The position numbers were made by a program, and so were the translations under genes. Source: Planctomycetaceae bacterium (GTDB taxonomy: Bacteria > Planctomycetota > Planctomycetia > Pirellulales > Thermoguttaceae). From it: a stretch of 7,378 nt of DNA. This document shows, in pieces, positions 1-6,660 of this stretch (within the stretch, counting starts at the first letter, position 1; each line of letters starts with the position of its first letter). Location: positions 1-7,378 of the forward strand of contig JAISQH010000081.1 in assembly GCA_031274385.1 (NCBI GenBank). The letters are read 5' to 3'. The notes beneath the pieces are model-generated. The model saw only the letters and a list, made by a program, of their open reading frames with translations, was not told the origin of the DNA and searched no databases.

Positions 1-50
1 ATAATAATCCTAACCAATTGACTCTATTCAAGTTATAAGGGGACACTAGT

Positions 51-167
51 GGTGTGGTATAACAAGGGGCTTGCCCCCGACGAAATGATTGATTCTTTGT
101 TAGCGACGGGGACTTGCTACCGAAACGATTGATTCTTTTCGTTGGGGGCAAGCCCCCGTCGCTAACG
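51..167. repeat. Compound palindromic intergenic repeat, copy 1
   Basis: Inverted arms at 66-85 and 137-156 match at 19 of 20 positions. Each arm contains the self-complementary core GGGGGCAAGCCCCC or a near copy of it. A second inverted pair is perfect over 13 bp: GTTAGCGACGGGG at 99-111 against 154-166. The 18-mers at 81-98 and 121-138 are direct repeats differing at one base. The stretch 99-122 looks like a decayed third copy of the GTTAGCGACGGGGGCTTGCCCCC module. The unit recurs at 6907-7002, sharing 20 bp on the left and 24 bp on the right exactly. It ends 10 bp beyond the nifS stop, so it could end or stabilise that transcript, as REP-type elements do. That role is inferred. Confidence 0.8.
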
Positions 168-176
168 AGGCTATCA

Positions 177-1397
177 TCAGGGGAATTTCATTTCTATCGC
201 GGCTGTCTTGGTTTGTCTTGGTTTATTGGTTGCCTGATCCCAATAGGGCGACATGCGGCGCAGACGGGCAACAATCTCCGGGAAGGAATCAATCACAAAA
301 TCAATTTCACGTTCCGTTGTGTAACGGCTCAGGCTAAACCGGACAGAACCGTGTTTCGCCGTAAAAGGAACTCCCATCGCGGTTAAAACATGCGACGGCT
401 CCAACGACCCCGATGTACAGGCAGAACCACTCGATGCACAAATGCCAAGACTACTCAATTGGTACAAAATCCCCTCGCCCTCAATATAGTGAACCGCAAT
501 ATTAAGCGTGTTCGGCATCCGCTCCGCTCCCAACCCGTTGACTTCAACATTCGGAATTTTTTGTATAATTCCGGCTTCCAATTTGTTGCGCAACCGCTCC
601 ATCCGGTTGATATCGTCATCATGAGTGGCAGCGGCTCGTTCAACCGCTTTCGCCATTCCGACAATATACGGAACGTTTTCTGTCCCGCCGCGCCGACCCG
701 ATTCCTGATGCCCCCCAATCAAAAAGGTTCGGCAACGTGTCCCGCGCCGGAGAAACAACCCGCCAACACCCTTCGGCGCATGAAATTTGTGCCCCGAAAA
801 TGCCAACATATCGATATTGCGGAAATGACTGTCCAGCCGAATCGGAAGTTTGGTCATGGATTGGGTGGCGTCGCAAAGAAACAGAATAGACGGATCCGTC
901 TCCTTGACAACCCGCGAAAGCCGCTCAATAGGAAACACAACGCCTGTCTCATTATTGGCGTGCATCACCGCAACAAGAAGCGTGTCACTCCGTAATTCCC
1001 GAACAAATTCGCCAAGATTCAAATTGCCCTGCCGATCAACCCCAATAAACGAAACTTCAAATCCTTCCCGTTGTAATTCTTTTCCGATTTCGAGCACCGC
1101 CGGATGTTCTACGGCGGTGGTGATCAGATGGCGGCGTTCGGGGTTCGCCCGAATCGCACCAAAAATCGCCGCATTAATACTTTCTGTTGCACAGGAAGTA
1201 AAAAGCAACTCCGATGACTGCGACGCCCCAAGATATCCGGCAATCAATTCCCGCGCCGATTCAACCGCATGTTTCACCGGTTTGGCGGCATCGTACATCG
1301 AACTCGGATTAAAATATTCGCCCGCAAAAAACGGTAACATCGCGTCCCGAACTTCAGACGCCACCGCCGTTGTCGCATTATTGTCAAGATAAATCAT
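177..1397 (-). CDS. nifS: Cysteine desulfurase, NifS type
   Basis: This is a PLP-dependent class V aminotransferase-fold enzyme that takes sulfur from L-cysteine, giving alanine and an enzyme-bound persulfide for Fe-S cluster assembly. It is cytoplasmic. The 406 residues match the usual NifS/IscS length. The N-terminal IYLDNNATT motif is at 2-10. The cofactor-stacking His is H98 in AVEHPAV, and D176 and Q179 in CDATQS contact the cofactor. The PLP lysine is K204 in SGHK. GGHQESGRRGGTEN spans 228-241. The catalytic cysteine is C327 in SSGSACTSGSLEPSHVL; the TSGSLEPSH form is more NifS-like than IscS-like. The ATG start directly precedes MIYLDNNATT, as expected, although no clear Shine-Dalgarno is seen. 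No NifU or nitrogenase gene is visible, so a general Fe-S role is more likely than nitrogen fixation. It lies 111 bp downstream of malQ on the same strand. Confidence 0.95.
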   Translation of the reverse strand: MIYLDNNATTAVASEVRDAMLPFFAGEYFNPSSMYDAAKPVKHAVESARELIAGYLGASQSSELLFTSCATESINAAIFGAIRANPERRHLITTAVEHPAVLEIGKELQREGFEVSFIGVDRQGNLNLGEFVRELRSDTLLVAVMHANNETGVVFPIERLSRVVKETDPSILFLCDATQSMTKLPIRLDSHFRNIDMLAFSGHKFHAPKGVGGLFLRRGTRCRTFLIGGHQESGRRGGTENVPYIVGMAKAVERAAATHDDDINRMERLRNKLEAGIIQKIPNVEVNGLGAERMPNTLNIAVHYIEGEGILYQLSSLGICASSGSACTSGSLEPSHVLTAMGVPFTAKHGSVRFSLSRYTTEREIDFVIDSFPEIVARLRRMSPYWDQATNKPRQTKTAAIEMKFP

Positions 1398-1508
1398 TGT
1401 GATTGGGAATTGGGGGGTTGGGATTTGTGGTTGGGGGTTTGTGGGTTGTGGGTTTGGAATTGATAACGAAAACGATTTTACTCTCCACTCTCCACTATCA
1501 ACTCTCCA
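1398..1508. repeat. Low-complexity spacer between malQ and nifS
   Basis: On the plus strand, about 1401-1460 is almost only G and T, made of imperfect repeats of GGGTTTGTGGGTT-like units. About 1482-1511 holds three copies of a CTCTCCACT-type unit. Read with the genes, this becomes TGGAGAG repeats followed by a C/A-rich leader in front of nifS. I see no clear terminator, promoter or Shine-Dalgarno here. Whether nifS is co-transcribed with malQ cannot be decided from sequence alone. Confidence 0.6.
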
Positions 1509-3056
1509 CTAATCAACGTTTCGGTTAAATTCGGTTGTCCAATGTTCGAGTTGTTGTGACAATTCATCCGTCAAAAGCGATTCGTCCAAACGCCACACCC
1601 AATTTCCTTCGGCATGACCGGGAAAATTCATGCGGGCTTCGGTTGGCAATTCCAACAGGTCTTGCATTGGAAAAATCGCCACGTTTCCCGGTGAACTCAT
1701 CACCTTTCGGATAATCGCCCAATGAATCGTTTGCCGGTTAAGCGGCGAACCGGATGGAACAAACGGTTTGAGCATTTCCAAAAGGAATTTCAAATCCCAA
1801 AACGGTTCCGGTCTTTTCCGGTCAGCAAGCACTTCGTCAAACCATGCCGCCAACGTATTCGTATCATGTGTTCCGGTGCAAACGAGAGAATTTTCCTTCC
1901 ATTCGGCGGTGGCGTCGGTGTTGCGCCGAAAATCAAAATGAAATTGGAATACATTAATTCCCGGAAATCCGTATTGATCGCGCAGTTGGTGAACACCGGG
2001 ATTCATCACGCCAAGGTCTTCCGCAATCAGTTGGGCGTTTGGAAATTCGCGTAAAATGGTATCGAAAAAATCCTGAGCAGGTCCCGGAACCCAATAACCG
2101 GAATCATTCGGGTCAGGTTGGGGCGTCATGCTGAAGTAATTGTAAAACCCGATAAAATGGTCAAGCCGAATCGCGTCAAATCGCCGTAACGTATTACCGA
2201 TACGAAACGTCCACCAAGCATACTCCTCCGCTTTGTGAACCTCCCAATCGTAAAGCGGAGCGTTCCAACGTTGCCCGTCGGGATTGAAACTGTCGGCGGG
2301 AACTCCGGCAACCCGGCTCATGTGTCCCTGTTCATCCAGTTGGAAAAGATGCGGATGAGACCAAGTGTCAACACTGTTCTTGGAAACATAAATCGGAATG
2401 TCTCCGATCAGACTAATACCAAGATTGCGGCAATAATCGTGCAATTCGTTCCACTGAACGGCAAAGAGAAGTTGCAAAAAAGTCTGGAAGGTAACGGATT
2501 CTTCGAGTTCGGGATAGATATTCCGAAGGGCATCCTGATCGGCGTGCCGCAACGGTTCGCTTGACCAACAAGTCCAGTCGAACGTGCCGAACTTTTCACT
2601 CAATGTACAAAACAAAGCATGAGGAGCAATCCAAGGATTGTCATCGACAAATTTGTCAAAAGCCGCATGATATTTGGTTGTGACCGAAGAACGCCGGAAG
2701 CGGTTAAACGCTTTTTTCAGGCGTTGCATCCGAAGTTCGCGCGCCGCAAGAAAAACTGTTCTGCTTTTGGGACCCAAAGAAGCCGGAATCCTATCGTCCG
2801 GGTCAAGAAGTCCAACCCGTACTAAATCTTCCAGATCAATATAAATCGGATCACCTGCAAATGTTGAAACGCTTGCATACGGCGAAAAGCAATTATCAAT
2901 CGGATTGACGGGAAGCAACTGCCAGGCTTTTTGACCGGAACGGCTTAAAAAGTCGGCAAATCGTCGAGAACCTTCACCGAGATCGCCGCAAAAGGAACCG
3001 CCGGGTAGTGAAGAAAGGGGTAACAGGACACCGCTAATACGTTGCTTCAAATCCAT
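1509..3056 (-). CDS. malQ: 4-alpha-glucanotransferase (amylomaltase), GH77
   Basis: This cytoplasmic enzyme cleaves an alpha-1,4 linkage in a maltodextrin and passes the glucan segment to another sugar, releasing glucose. It serves maltose and glycogen metabolism. The 515 residues fit the short bacterial amylomaltase type. The N-terminus ISGVLLPLSSLPGG (7-20) is the usual family opening. GDIPIYVS is at 218-225. The nucleophile is D299 in RFDAIRLDHF, the acid/base is E346 in IAEDLG, and the third carboxylate is D398 in GTHDTNT. The conserved end RMNFPGHAEGNWVWRL spans 475-490. All catalytic residues are present and the frame is intact. An AGGA Shine-Dalgarno (plus-strand TCCT, 3064-3067) lies 7 nt before the ATG. 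The small gene ends 87 bp upstream on the same strand, so a shared transcript is possible. No other glycogen gene is visible. Confidence 0.96.
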   Translation of the reverse strand: MDLKQRISGVLLPLSSLPGGSFCGDLGEGSRRFADFLSRSGQKAWQLLPVNPIDNCFSPYASVSTFAGDPIYIDLEDLVRVGLLDPDDRIPASLGPKSRTVFLAARELRMQRLKKAFNRFRRSSVTTKYHAAFDKFVDDNPWIAPHALFCTLSEKFGTFDWTCWSSEPLRHADQDALRNIYPELEESVTFQTFLQLLFAVQWNELHDYCRNLGISLIGDIPIYVSKNSVDTWSHPHLFQLDEQGHMSRVAGVPADSFNPDGQRWNAPLYDWEVHKAEEYAWWTFRIGNTLRRFDAIRLDHFIGFYNYFSMTPQPDPNDSGYWVPGPAQDFFDTILREFPNAQLIAEDLGVMNPGVHQLRDQYGFPGINVFQFHFDFRRNTDATAEWKENSLVCTGTHDTNTLAAWFDEVLADRKRPEPFWDLKFLLEMLKPFVPSGSPLNRQTIHWAIIRKVMSSPGNVAIFPMQDLLELPTEARMNFPGHAEGNWVWRLDESLLTDELSQQLEHWTTEFNRNVD

Positions 3057-3063
3057 TGTATTA

Positions 3064-3067
3064 TCCT
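3064..3067 (-). promoter_or_regulatory. Shine-Dalgarno of malQ
   Basis: AGGA on the minus strand lies 7 nt upstream of the ATG at 3056. It supports the start chosen from the ISGVLLPLSSLPG alignment. Confidence 0.6.
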
Positions 3068-3143
3068 GAATAAACTTAGAAATTTCAAAGAATTAAGAAT
3101 TTTATTATTTTGCTGAGTGATGCCCGGTTGAAATTGATTTGAT

Positions 3144-3440
3144 TTAACCGCTCAAATCGAGTGAGTTTCCTGTTTTACCGGAAAGATCGGGAACTTTATG
3201 ATTTTTTTCGTCGTCGTGTTTGGTGTGGCGGTTTGTCCATCGCCAAGCCTGACGCCCGTCGGCATCACGGTCACCCGAAGACGCTTCACTTTCTTTGTCA
3301 TCACCGCTGATTCCTTGTGCCTGTGCTGCCCGTTCTTGACTTTCTGCAGTCCGCTCATGGGTTTTTACGTCCTGAGCCGCACTCGGCATGATCGGATTAA
3401 AACCACCAATACTCATGGCTCTTGATTTGTCAGTGTTCAT
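3144..3440 (-). CDS. Small hydrophilic hypothetical protein with DRDADGR motif
   Basis: This is a 98-aa charged protein, probably largely disordered, with no signal peptide or membrane segment. The N-terminal part has MSIGGFNPIMPS (9-20), followed by a Glu/Gln/Ala-rich stretch HERTAESQERAAQAQG (28-43) that may form a helix. Then come an acidic segment, the motif DRDADGRQAWRW (57-68), a basic and acidic linker, and a C-terminal LDLSG (94-98); DLSG also occurs at 85-88. From memory, planctomycete genomes carry small proteins with DADGR(R/Q)xW and a LDL(S/T)G end, often unnamed. I could not check this and assign no function. The start is uncertain: ATG at 3440 is the first ATG, ATG at 3416 gives MSIGG, and TTG at 3464 also lies in frame. 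None has a strong Shine-Dalgarno. It sits 87 bp upstream of malQ. Confidence 0.65.
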   Translation of the reverse strand: MNTDKSRAMSIGGFNPIMPSAAQDVKTHERTAESQERAAQAQGISGDDKESEASSGDRDADGRQAWRWTNRHTKHDDEKNHKVPDLSGKTGNSLDLSG

Positions 3441-3503
3441 GATACGCCGCCCGCAACACAACAACGTGGCAAACGGCTTGTGCCAAAAGAAACATTCCCC
3501 ATT

Positions 3504-3532
3504 ATCATAGACTATTTCACCAATAATGAAAA
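3504..3532 (-). promoter_or_regulatory. Candidate promoter for the 98-aa gene
   Basis: Read on the minus strand, TTTTCA (plus coordinates 3527-3532) lies 17 nt upstream of TATGAT (3504-3509). The -35 matches consensus at 4 of 6 positions and the -10 at 5 of 6. The region is AT-rich, so chance matches are likely. The start would fall about 55-60 nt upstream of the ATG at 3440. Confidence 0.3.
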
Positions 3533-3557
3533 TAGGAATTCAAGAATTTTTCCTATT
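3531..3557. repeat. Short inverted repeat AATAGGAA/TTCCTATT
   Basis: Perfect 8-bp arms at 3531-3538 and 3550-3557 are separated by 11 nt. It overlaps or abuts the -35 of the candidate minus-strand promoter, so it could be an operator. It is AT-rich and could also be chance. Confidence 0.3.
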
Positions 3558-3616
3558 GTTTTCATCAGGTCAGTCAAACTGCTAATATTCAAAATAGATA
3601 TATAGATATTATGTTA

Positions 3617-3900
3617 TTGCGCACAAAGGCACAAAGAACACGAAGGATATTCAAATAGTGTCCGTTTTTTATTAGCCTTACTCCCAAACTTGAAAAAGCG
3701 TGTCATGGTTTTTTAGTTTTGTCAGCAGATGATACAGATTTTACAGATTTTCATAAAAAACGAATCTGTAAAATCTGTAAAATCTGTTGATAATAACAAC
3801 AATACCGGAACAAATCTATTAAAATCGTTCCCCACAAAAAATGAAATCAACAGAAAAAATTTCAATCCCATCGTTGCGTTCTTCGCGCCTTTGCACGCAA
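3617..3900. repeat. Nested inverted repeats in the divergent spacer
   Basis: Outer arms 3617-3639 and 3878-3900 match as reverse complements at 19 of 23 positions and carry the word GCACAAAGGCACAAAGAAC. Inner arms 3734-3749 and 3763-3778 (ACAGATTTTACAGATT and its complement) are perfect over 16 bp with a 13-nt loop. The right inner arm continues as tandem 9-mers, AATCTGTAA-type, to about 3787. From memory, both words resemble short intergenic repeats found widely in environmental bacterial genomes. The 238 bp between the outer arms holds no gene that I can support. Confidence 0.65.
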
Positions 3901-3947
3901 CTCATTTGAAACTTTGCGAATCAACTACAGGATTGCTCTTGCTAATT

Positions 3948-3976
3948 TTGGAAAATCTGTTATTCTTTCTGATAAT
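3948..3976 (+). promoter_or_regulatory. Candidate sigma70-type promoter for the 78-aa gene
   Basis: TTGGAA (3948-3953) lies 17 nt before GATAAT (3971-3976), matching consensus at 4 of 6 and 5 of 6 positions. The predicted start is near 3983, just ahead of AAGGAAG (3991-3997) and the GTG at 4004. The spacing gives a short, coherent leader, which favours this promoter over random AT-rich matches. Confidence 0.4.
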
Positions 3977-3990
3977 TAAGGAATTTTCAG

Positions 3991-3997
3991 AAGGAAG
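3991..3997 (+). promoter_or_regulatory. Shine-Dalgarno AAGGAAG for GTG start at 4004
   Basis: AAGGAAG sits 6 nt before the GTG at 4004. A competing GGGAG at 4055-4059 sits 7 nt before the in-frame ATG at 4067. The two sites leave the true start of this small gene open between 78 and 57 residues. Confidence 0.5.
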
Positions 3998-4003
3998 ACT
4001 CAA

Positions 4004-4240
4004 GTGCAGAGACTTTATTACGAGATTCACGATTCCAATTTCTTAGAAATTTTTGGGAGTTACAAAATGGGGATTACCAAATTACGAGCGGTCGTTGGAA
4101 AAAGTAAAAAACCAAAACCATCGCTCACCGCTCAGGAAATCGAAAAATTAACGGAACAGGCACACCAGAAAGCCGGTTTGGAAATCACGAAAGAAATGGC
4201 ACGCCGGTTTTTCGAGCAAAAGAACAAAGAATCCGCTTAA
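4004..4240 (+). CDS. Small basic hypothetical protein, 78 aa
   Basis: I do not recognise this protein. It has no signal peptide, membrane segment or known motif. Residues 22-40 (from MGITKLRAVVGKSKK) are basic and Pro/Lys-rich. Residues 41-78 are strongly helix-like and charged (LTAQEIEKLTEQAHQKAGLEITKEMARRFFEQKNK). A small nucleic-acid-binding or accessory protein would fit, but nothing shows this. The GTG start is chosen because a promoter-like pair, an AAGGAAG site and the GTG line up in order. The ATG at 4067, with its own GGGAG site, would give a 57-aa form and is a real alternative. The 718-aa gene starts 165 bp downstream on the same strand. A weak hairpin and another promoter-like site in that gap suggest the two may be transcribed separately. 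Confidence 0.6.
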   Translation: MQRLYYEIHDSNFLEIFGSYKMGITKLRAVVGKSKKPKPSLTAQEIEKLTEQAHQKAGLEITKEMARRFFEQKNKESA

Positions 4241-4259
4241 CTTAATACCATGTGACGCG

Positions 4260-4273
4260 TTTGTCCGAACAAA
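4260..4273 (+). terminator. Weak hairpin after the 78-aa gene
   Basis: TTTGT, CCGA and ACAAA form a 5-bp stem with a 4-nt loop, 20 bp beyond the stop, followed by TCATTTT. The stem is short and low in GC, so it is at best a weak terminator. Confidence 0.2.
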
Positions 4274-4342
4274 TCATTTTACATTTCCTGTTGTAAAGAT
4301 TTCGACTTAACCTATTTTTTAAAAAGAAGTTAATCGCTGGAA

Positions 4343-4372
4343 TTGACGGTTGTTTTTTATTAACGCTATTTA
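4343..4372 (+). promoter_or_regulatory. Candidate promoter for the 718-aa gene
   Basis: TTGACG (4343-4348, 5 of 6 to consensus) is followed after 18 nt by TATTTA (4367-4372, only 3 of 6). The predicted transcript would start near 4379, with the GAGGAG site and GTG start just downstream. The -35 is good and the -10 is poor. Confidence 0.35.
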
Positions 4373-4392
4373 CCATTTCACTTTATTGAATT

Positions 4393-4398
4393 GAGGAG
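4393..4398 (+). promoter_or_regulatory. Shine-Dalgarno GAGGAG deciding the GTG start at 4406
   Basis: GAGGAG lies 7 nt before the GTG at 4406, the best-placed ribosome site in the window. It favours the GTG over the in-frame ATG at 4433, although either start leaves an intact signal peptide. Confidence 0.65.
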
Positions 4399-4405
4399 TA
4401 TTTAA

Positions 4406-6562
4406 GTGTTTTCAACTCGAACTCAGGGCAGAATGGCACGTTTTCTTTTGTCACTATTTTGTCTTTTATTGATTGCTGTTGTTTCTTCGGCTTCGGCGCG
4501 AACACCGGCGGAGAAAATCTTTCCCGATTCGACCAAAGGATTTCTGACAATCCGCAATCTCAAAGAACTTGGCGAACAATGGAGTAAAACACAAATCGGA
4601 ACTCTCATGAATGACCCAATCATGGAGGCGTTCAAGAAAGATTTGCGGGAACAACTCAATCATCGGATGGAGGAAAATTTTGGTCTGACTCTGGATGGTA
4701 TCGAACAACTTCCGTCCGGAGAAGTTGCCGCCGGAATGATTGCTATTCCCAATCAAATACCGGGTTATGTCTTTACGATGGATATTACCGACCGCCGGAA
4801 AGAAACAGAGGATTATCTGAAACGATTGACGGAAAAACTGATCGGTGTTGGTGTCAAACGAACAACCGAACAATACAAAGAACAGGAAATCGTTGTTTTT
4901 GCTTTCCCGGATCGTTCCCAATTGACAAAACCGGACGCTTCGAAACCCAAAATAACCAAACCAACCGCCGAACCAATTGACCGTTCTGCTTTTTATCTTA
5001 TCAAGGACAATCATCTAATCGTTTCAGACCAACAACATTTGGTCAAACTGATTGCTGACCGGCTGGGCGATTCTACCGGAAAATCTTTAGCGGATGTTGA
5101 AGATTATCAGGTGGTTCTGAAACGTTGCCTTGACGACACGCCGAAAGATGCCGAACCGCTTATTCGTTGGTATCTCGAACCGCTCAATTACGGCGAATCC
5201 GTCCGTGTTTTGATGAAAGGTCCGGCTGCCGAAAAACGTAAGAATAAACCTTCCGTCTTTACGGTTCTGAAACAACAGGGGTTTGACGCGATTCGGGGAA
5301 TCGGTGGTGTGGTGAGTCTCAAGGCGGAAGATAAGGAAACGATTTGCCGGGTTTTTGTGTACGCGAAGAAACCTTATCAATTGGCAATGCGAATGTTGGC
5401 ATTTCCTGATGCCGTGAATTTCACGCCGCCGACTTGGATGCCTTCGGATTTGGCTCGTTGCACCATTCTTTTTGTTGACCCGCTTGCTATCTTCGACAAT
5501 TTCGGAACGTTATTCGATTCGTTGGTCATGCAAGGCGAAACCGGAGCATGGAACGATATTATCAAAGGGATCGAAGTTGACCCGTATGGACCGCAAATCA
5601 ATATTCGGGAGGAATTGCTTGTCAATCTTGGTTCGCGTGTTCTTGGCATGTCGAAATATTCGTTACCGATTACGCCGACCAGTGAAAGTGTTGTTGTTGC
5701 GGTTGAGTTGAAAGAAGGAAAAGATCAGAACATGATGAAGGCGTTGAAAAAACTTTTCGAAAACGACCATGAAATGCAGCCGATCAAATATCGGTCTTAT
5801 ATTCTCTGGCAACGTGTTCCTGCGGAAGAAGTGATTCAGCCATTCAGCGGACCGAGTGGCGTTCCCAGTCTTGTCAACACGGCTTCGACAACAGGAACAA
5901 CCAAAACAGTATCGGTTACAACAAATAATCAAGAAACCGATCCGCCGCCGGTTTTTCCTGATGGTGCGGTTACGATTGCCAAAGGATGTTTGTTTGTCTC
6001 GACTGACGGCGAATATCTCAAAACAATTCTGGATCGGCTCGATTCGGAACAGGAATCGGCAATCAAAGAAGAACCGGAATATAAAGCAGTTGATAAGGTT
6101 TTTGCGAGTATGGGAATAACGGACAAACCGCATTTTCTGCAATTCTTTTCACGAACGGACAAAACGTTACAACCGATCTACGAATTGGTTCGGCAGGGCA
6201 AAATGCCGCAATCTCAAGCCATTCTTGGCAAGATTATCAATGCTCTTTTTGTTCCTGAAGAGGAAGAGGGGGTTCGTCCGCAAGGTATTGACGGCAAAAA
6301 CTTGCCGGAATTTGACAAGGTTCGTCAATATTTTGGTACATCCGGTTTCTATGGTGTTTCTGAAGAGAACGGATATTTCTTCAAAGGTTTTTTGCTCGAA
6401 AAAAAGAATGAAGAAGAAATCGGTCCCAATCGAAAAGCAGAAACAAAAAAAGAAGAACCGCCCATAAAACCCGCTGAACCGCAAAATGAAACGAAAAACG
6501 ATCTAAAAAATGCAACGGAAAAAGAAGAACCGGTTGCAGAAAAAGAAGCGAAAAAATTCTGA
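4406..6562 (+). CDS. Exported protein of unknown function, DUF3352-like, 718 aa
   Basis: A Sec signal peptide is clear: an Arg-containing N-region, a hydrophobic stretch FLLSLFCLLLIAVV (13-26) and an ASA cleavage site before R32. The mature protein begins with FPDSTKGFLTIRNLKEL, an opening I associate with large secreted planctomycete proteins. No catalytic motif or further membrane span is seen. An internal duplication is visible: 196-243 (FYLIKDNHLIVSDQQHLVKL onward) resembles 522-568 (VTIAKGCLFVSTDGEYLKTI onward). Each has a beta-like strand, VS, a helix ending in DRL, then a short helix with Tyr-x-x-Val. This resembles the repeated unit of DUF3352-type proteins, a family comparison made from memory. 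Residues 491-515 are a Thr/Pro-rich linker. Residues 662-718 are a Lys/Glu/Pro-rich, probably disordered tail. It is likely periplasmic or cell-surface. The frame is intact. Confidence 0.85.
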   Translation: MFSTRTQGRMARFLLSLFCLLLIAVVSSASARTPAEKIFPDSTKGFLTIRNLKELGEQWSKTQIGTLMNDPIMEAFKKDLREQLNHRMEENFGLTLDGIEQLPSGEVAAGMIAIPNQIPGYVFTMDITDRRKETEDYLKRLTEKLIGVGVKRTTEQYKEQEIVVFAFPDRSQLTKPDASKPKITKPTAEPIDRSAFYLIKDNHLIVSDQQHLVKLIADRLGDSTGKSLADVEDYQVVLKRCLDDTPKDAEPLIRWYLEPLNYGESVRVLMKGPAAEKRKNKPSVFTVLKQQGFDAIRGIGGVVSLKAEDKETICRVFVYAKKPYQLAMRMLAFPDAVNFTPPTWMPSDLARCTILFVDPLAIFDNFGTLFDSLVMQGETGAWNDIIKGIEVDPYGPQINIREELLVNLGSRVLGMSKYSLPITPTSESVVVAVELKEGKDQNMMKALKKLFENDHEMQPIKYRSYILWQRVPAEEVIQPFSGPSGVPSLVNTASTTGTTKTVSVTTNNQETDPPPVFPDGAVTIAKGCLFVSTDGEYLKTILDRLDSEQESAIKEEPEYKAVDKVFASMGITDKPHFLQFFSRTDKTLQPIYELVRQGKMPQSQAILGKIINALFVPEEEEGVRPQGIDGKNLPEFDKVRQYFGTSGFYGVSEENGYFFKGFLLEKKNEEEIGPNRKAETKKEEPPIKPAEPQNETKNDLKNATEKEEPVAEKEAKKF

Positions 6563-6660
6563 TTATTTCATTTTTTGTGGGGTTTCATTTTAGTAGTCAG
6601 TTGTTAGTTGTTAATTAAAATCCTTATTTTCCAAAAATACTCTTAGTAATCATTTTCCCT
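6563..6660. other. AT-rich spacer after the 718-aa gene
   Basis: It contains a T-rich run and short CAGTTGTTAGTTGTTAATT tandem words (6599-6617). No convincing hairpin terminator or gene is seen. Confidence 0.4.

Larger units (their letters stand above)
3441..4003. other. Divergent intergenic region with nested inverted repeats
   Basis: This is a 563-bp AT-rich spacer between the minus-strand group and the plus-strand group. It holds an AATAGGAA/TTCCTATT inverted repeat (3531-3557), a 23-bp outer inverted pair (3617-3639 and 3878-3900), a perfect 16-bp inner inverted pair (3734-3749 and 3763-3778) and candidate promoters facing each way. An open stretch on the plus strand at 3729-4046 is largely repeat-derived and is not called as a gene. 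Confidence 0.6.

Noticed and set aside
61..167. CRISPR array
   Set aside because: The repeated words are palindromic modules with no regular repeat-spacer pattern, and no cas gene is present.
114..386. 90-aa open frame on the plus strand
   Set aside because: It begins inside the palindromic repeat and continues antisense to the 3' end of nifS. It has no ribosome site and no recognisable protein character.
390..995. 201-aa open frame opposite nifS
   Set aside because: It is entirely antisense to a gene with complete catalytic motifs, and its composition (Arg/Asn-rich) is typical of a shadow frame.
177..1397. Nitrogen-fixation locus
   Set aside because: Only a NifS-type desulfurase is present. 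Such enzymes serve general Fe-S assembly, and no nitrogenase, NifU or related gene is visible.
3065..3092. TTGAAA-17-GATAAT promoter-like pair directly before malQ
   Set aside because: The -10 overlaps the malQ Shine-Dalgarno and would place the transcript start at the ATG, so the match is probably chance in an AT-rich spacer.
3729..4046. 105-aa open frame in the divergent spacer
   Set aside because: Its first codons read through the ACAGATTTTACAGATT repeat and the frame overlaps the better-supported 78-aa gene. There is no ribosome site.
4466..5014. 182-aa open frame antisense to the 718-aa gene
   Set aside because: It is Phe/Arg/Ser-rich and wholly contained in a gene with a clear signal peptide and Shine-Dalgarno.
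5663..6142. 159-aa open frame antisense to the 718-aa gene
   Set aside because: It has the composition of a shadow frame and no start signal.
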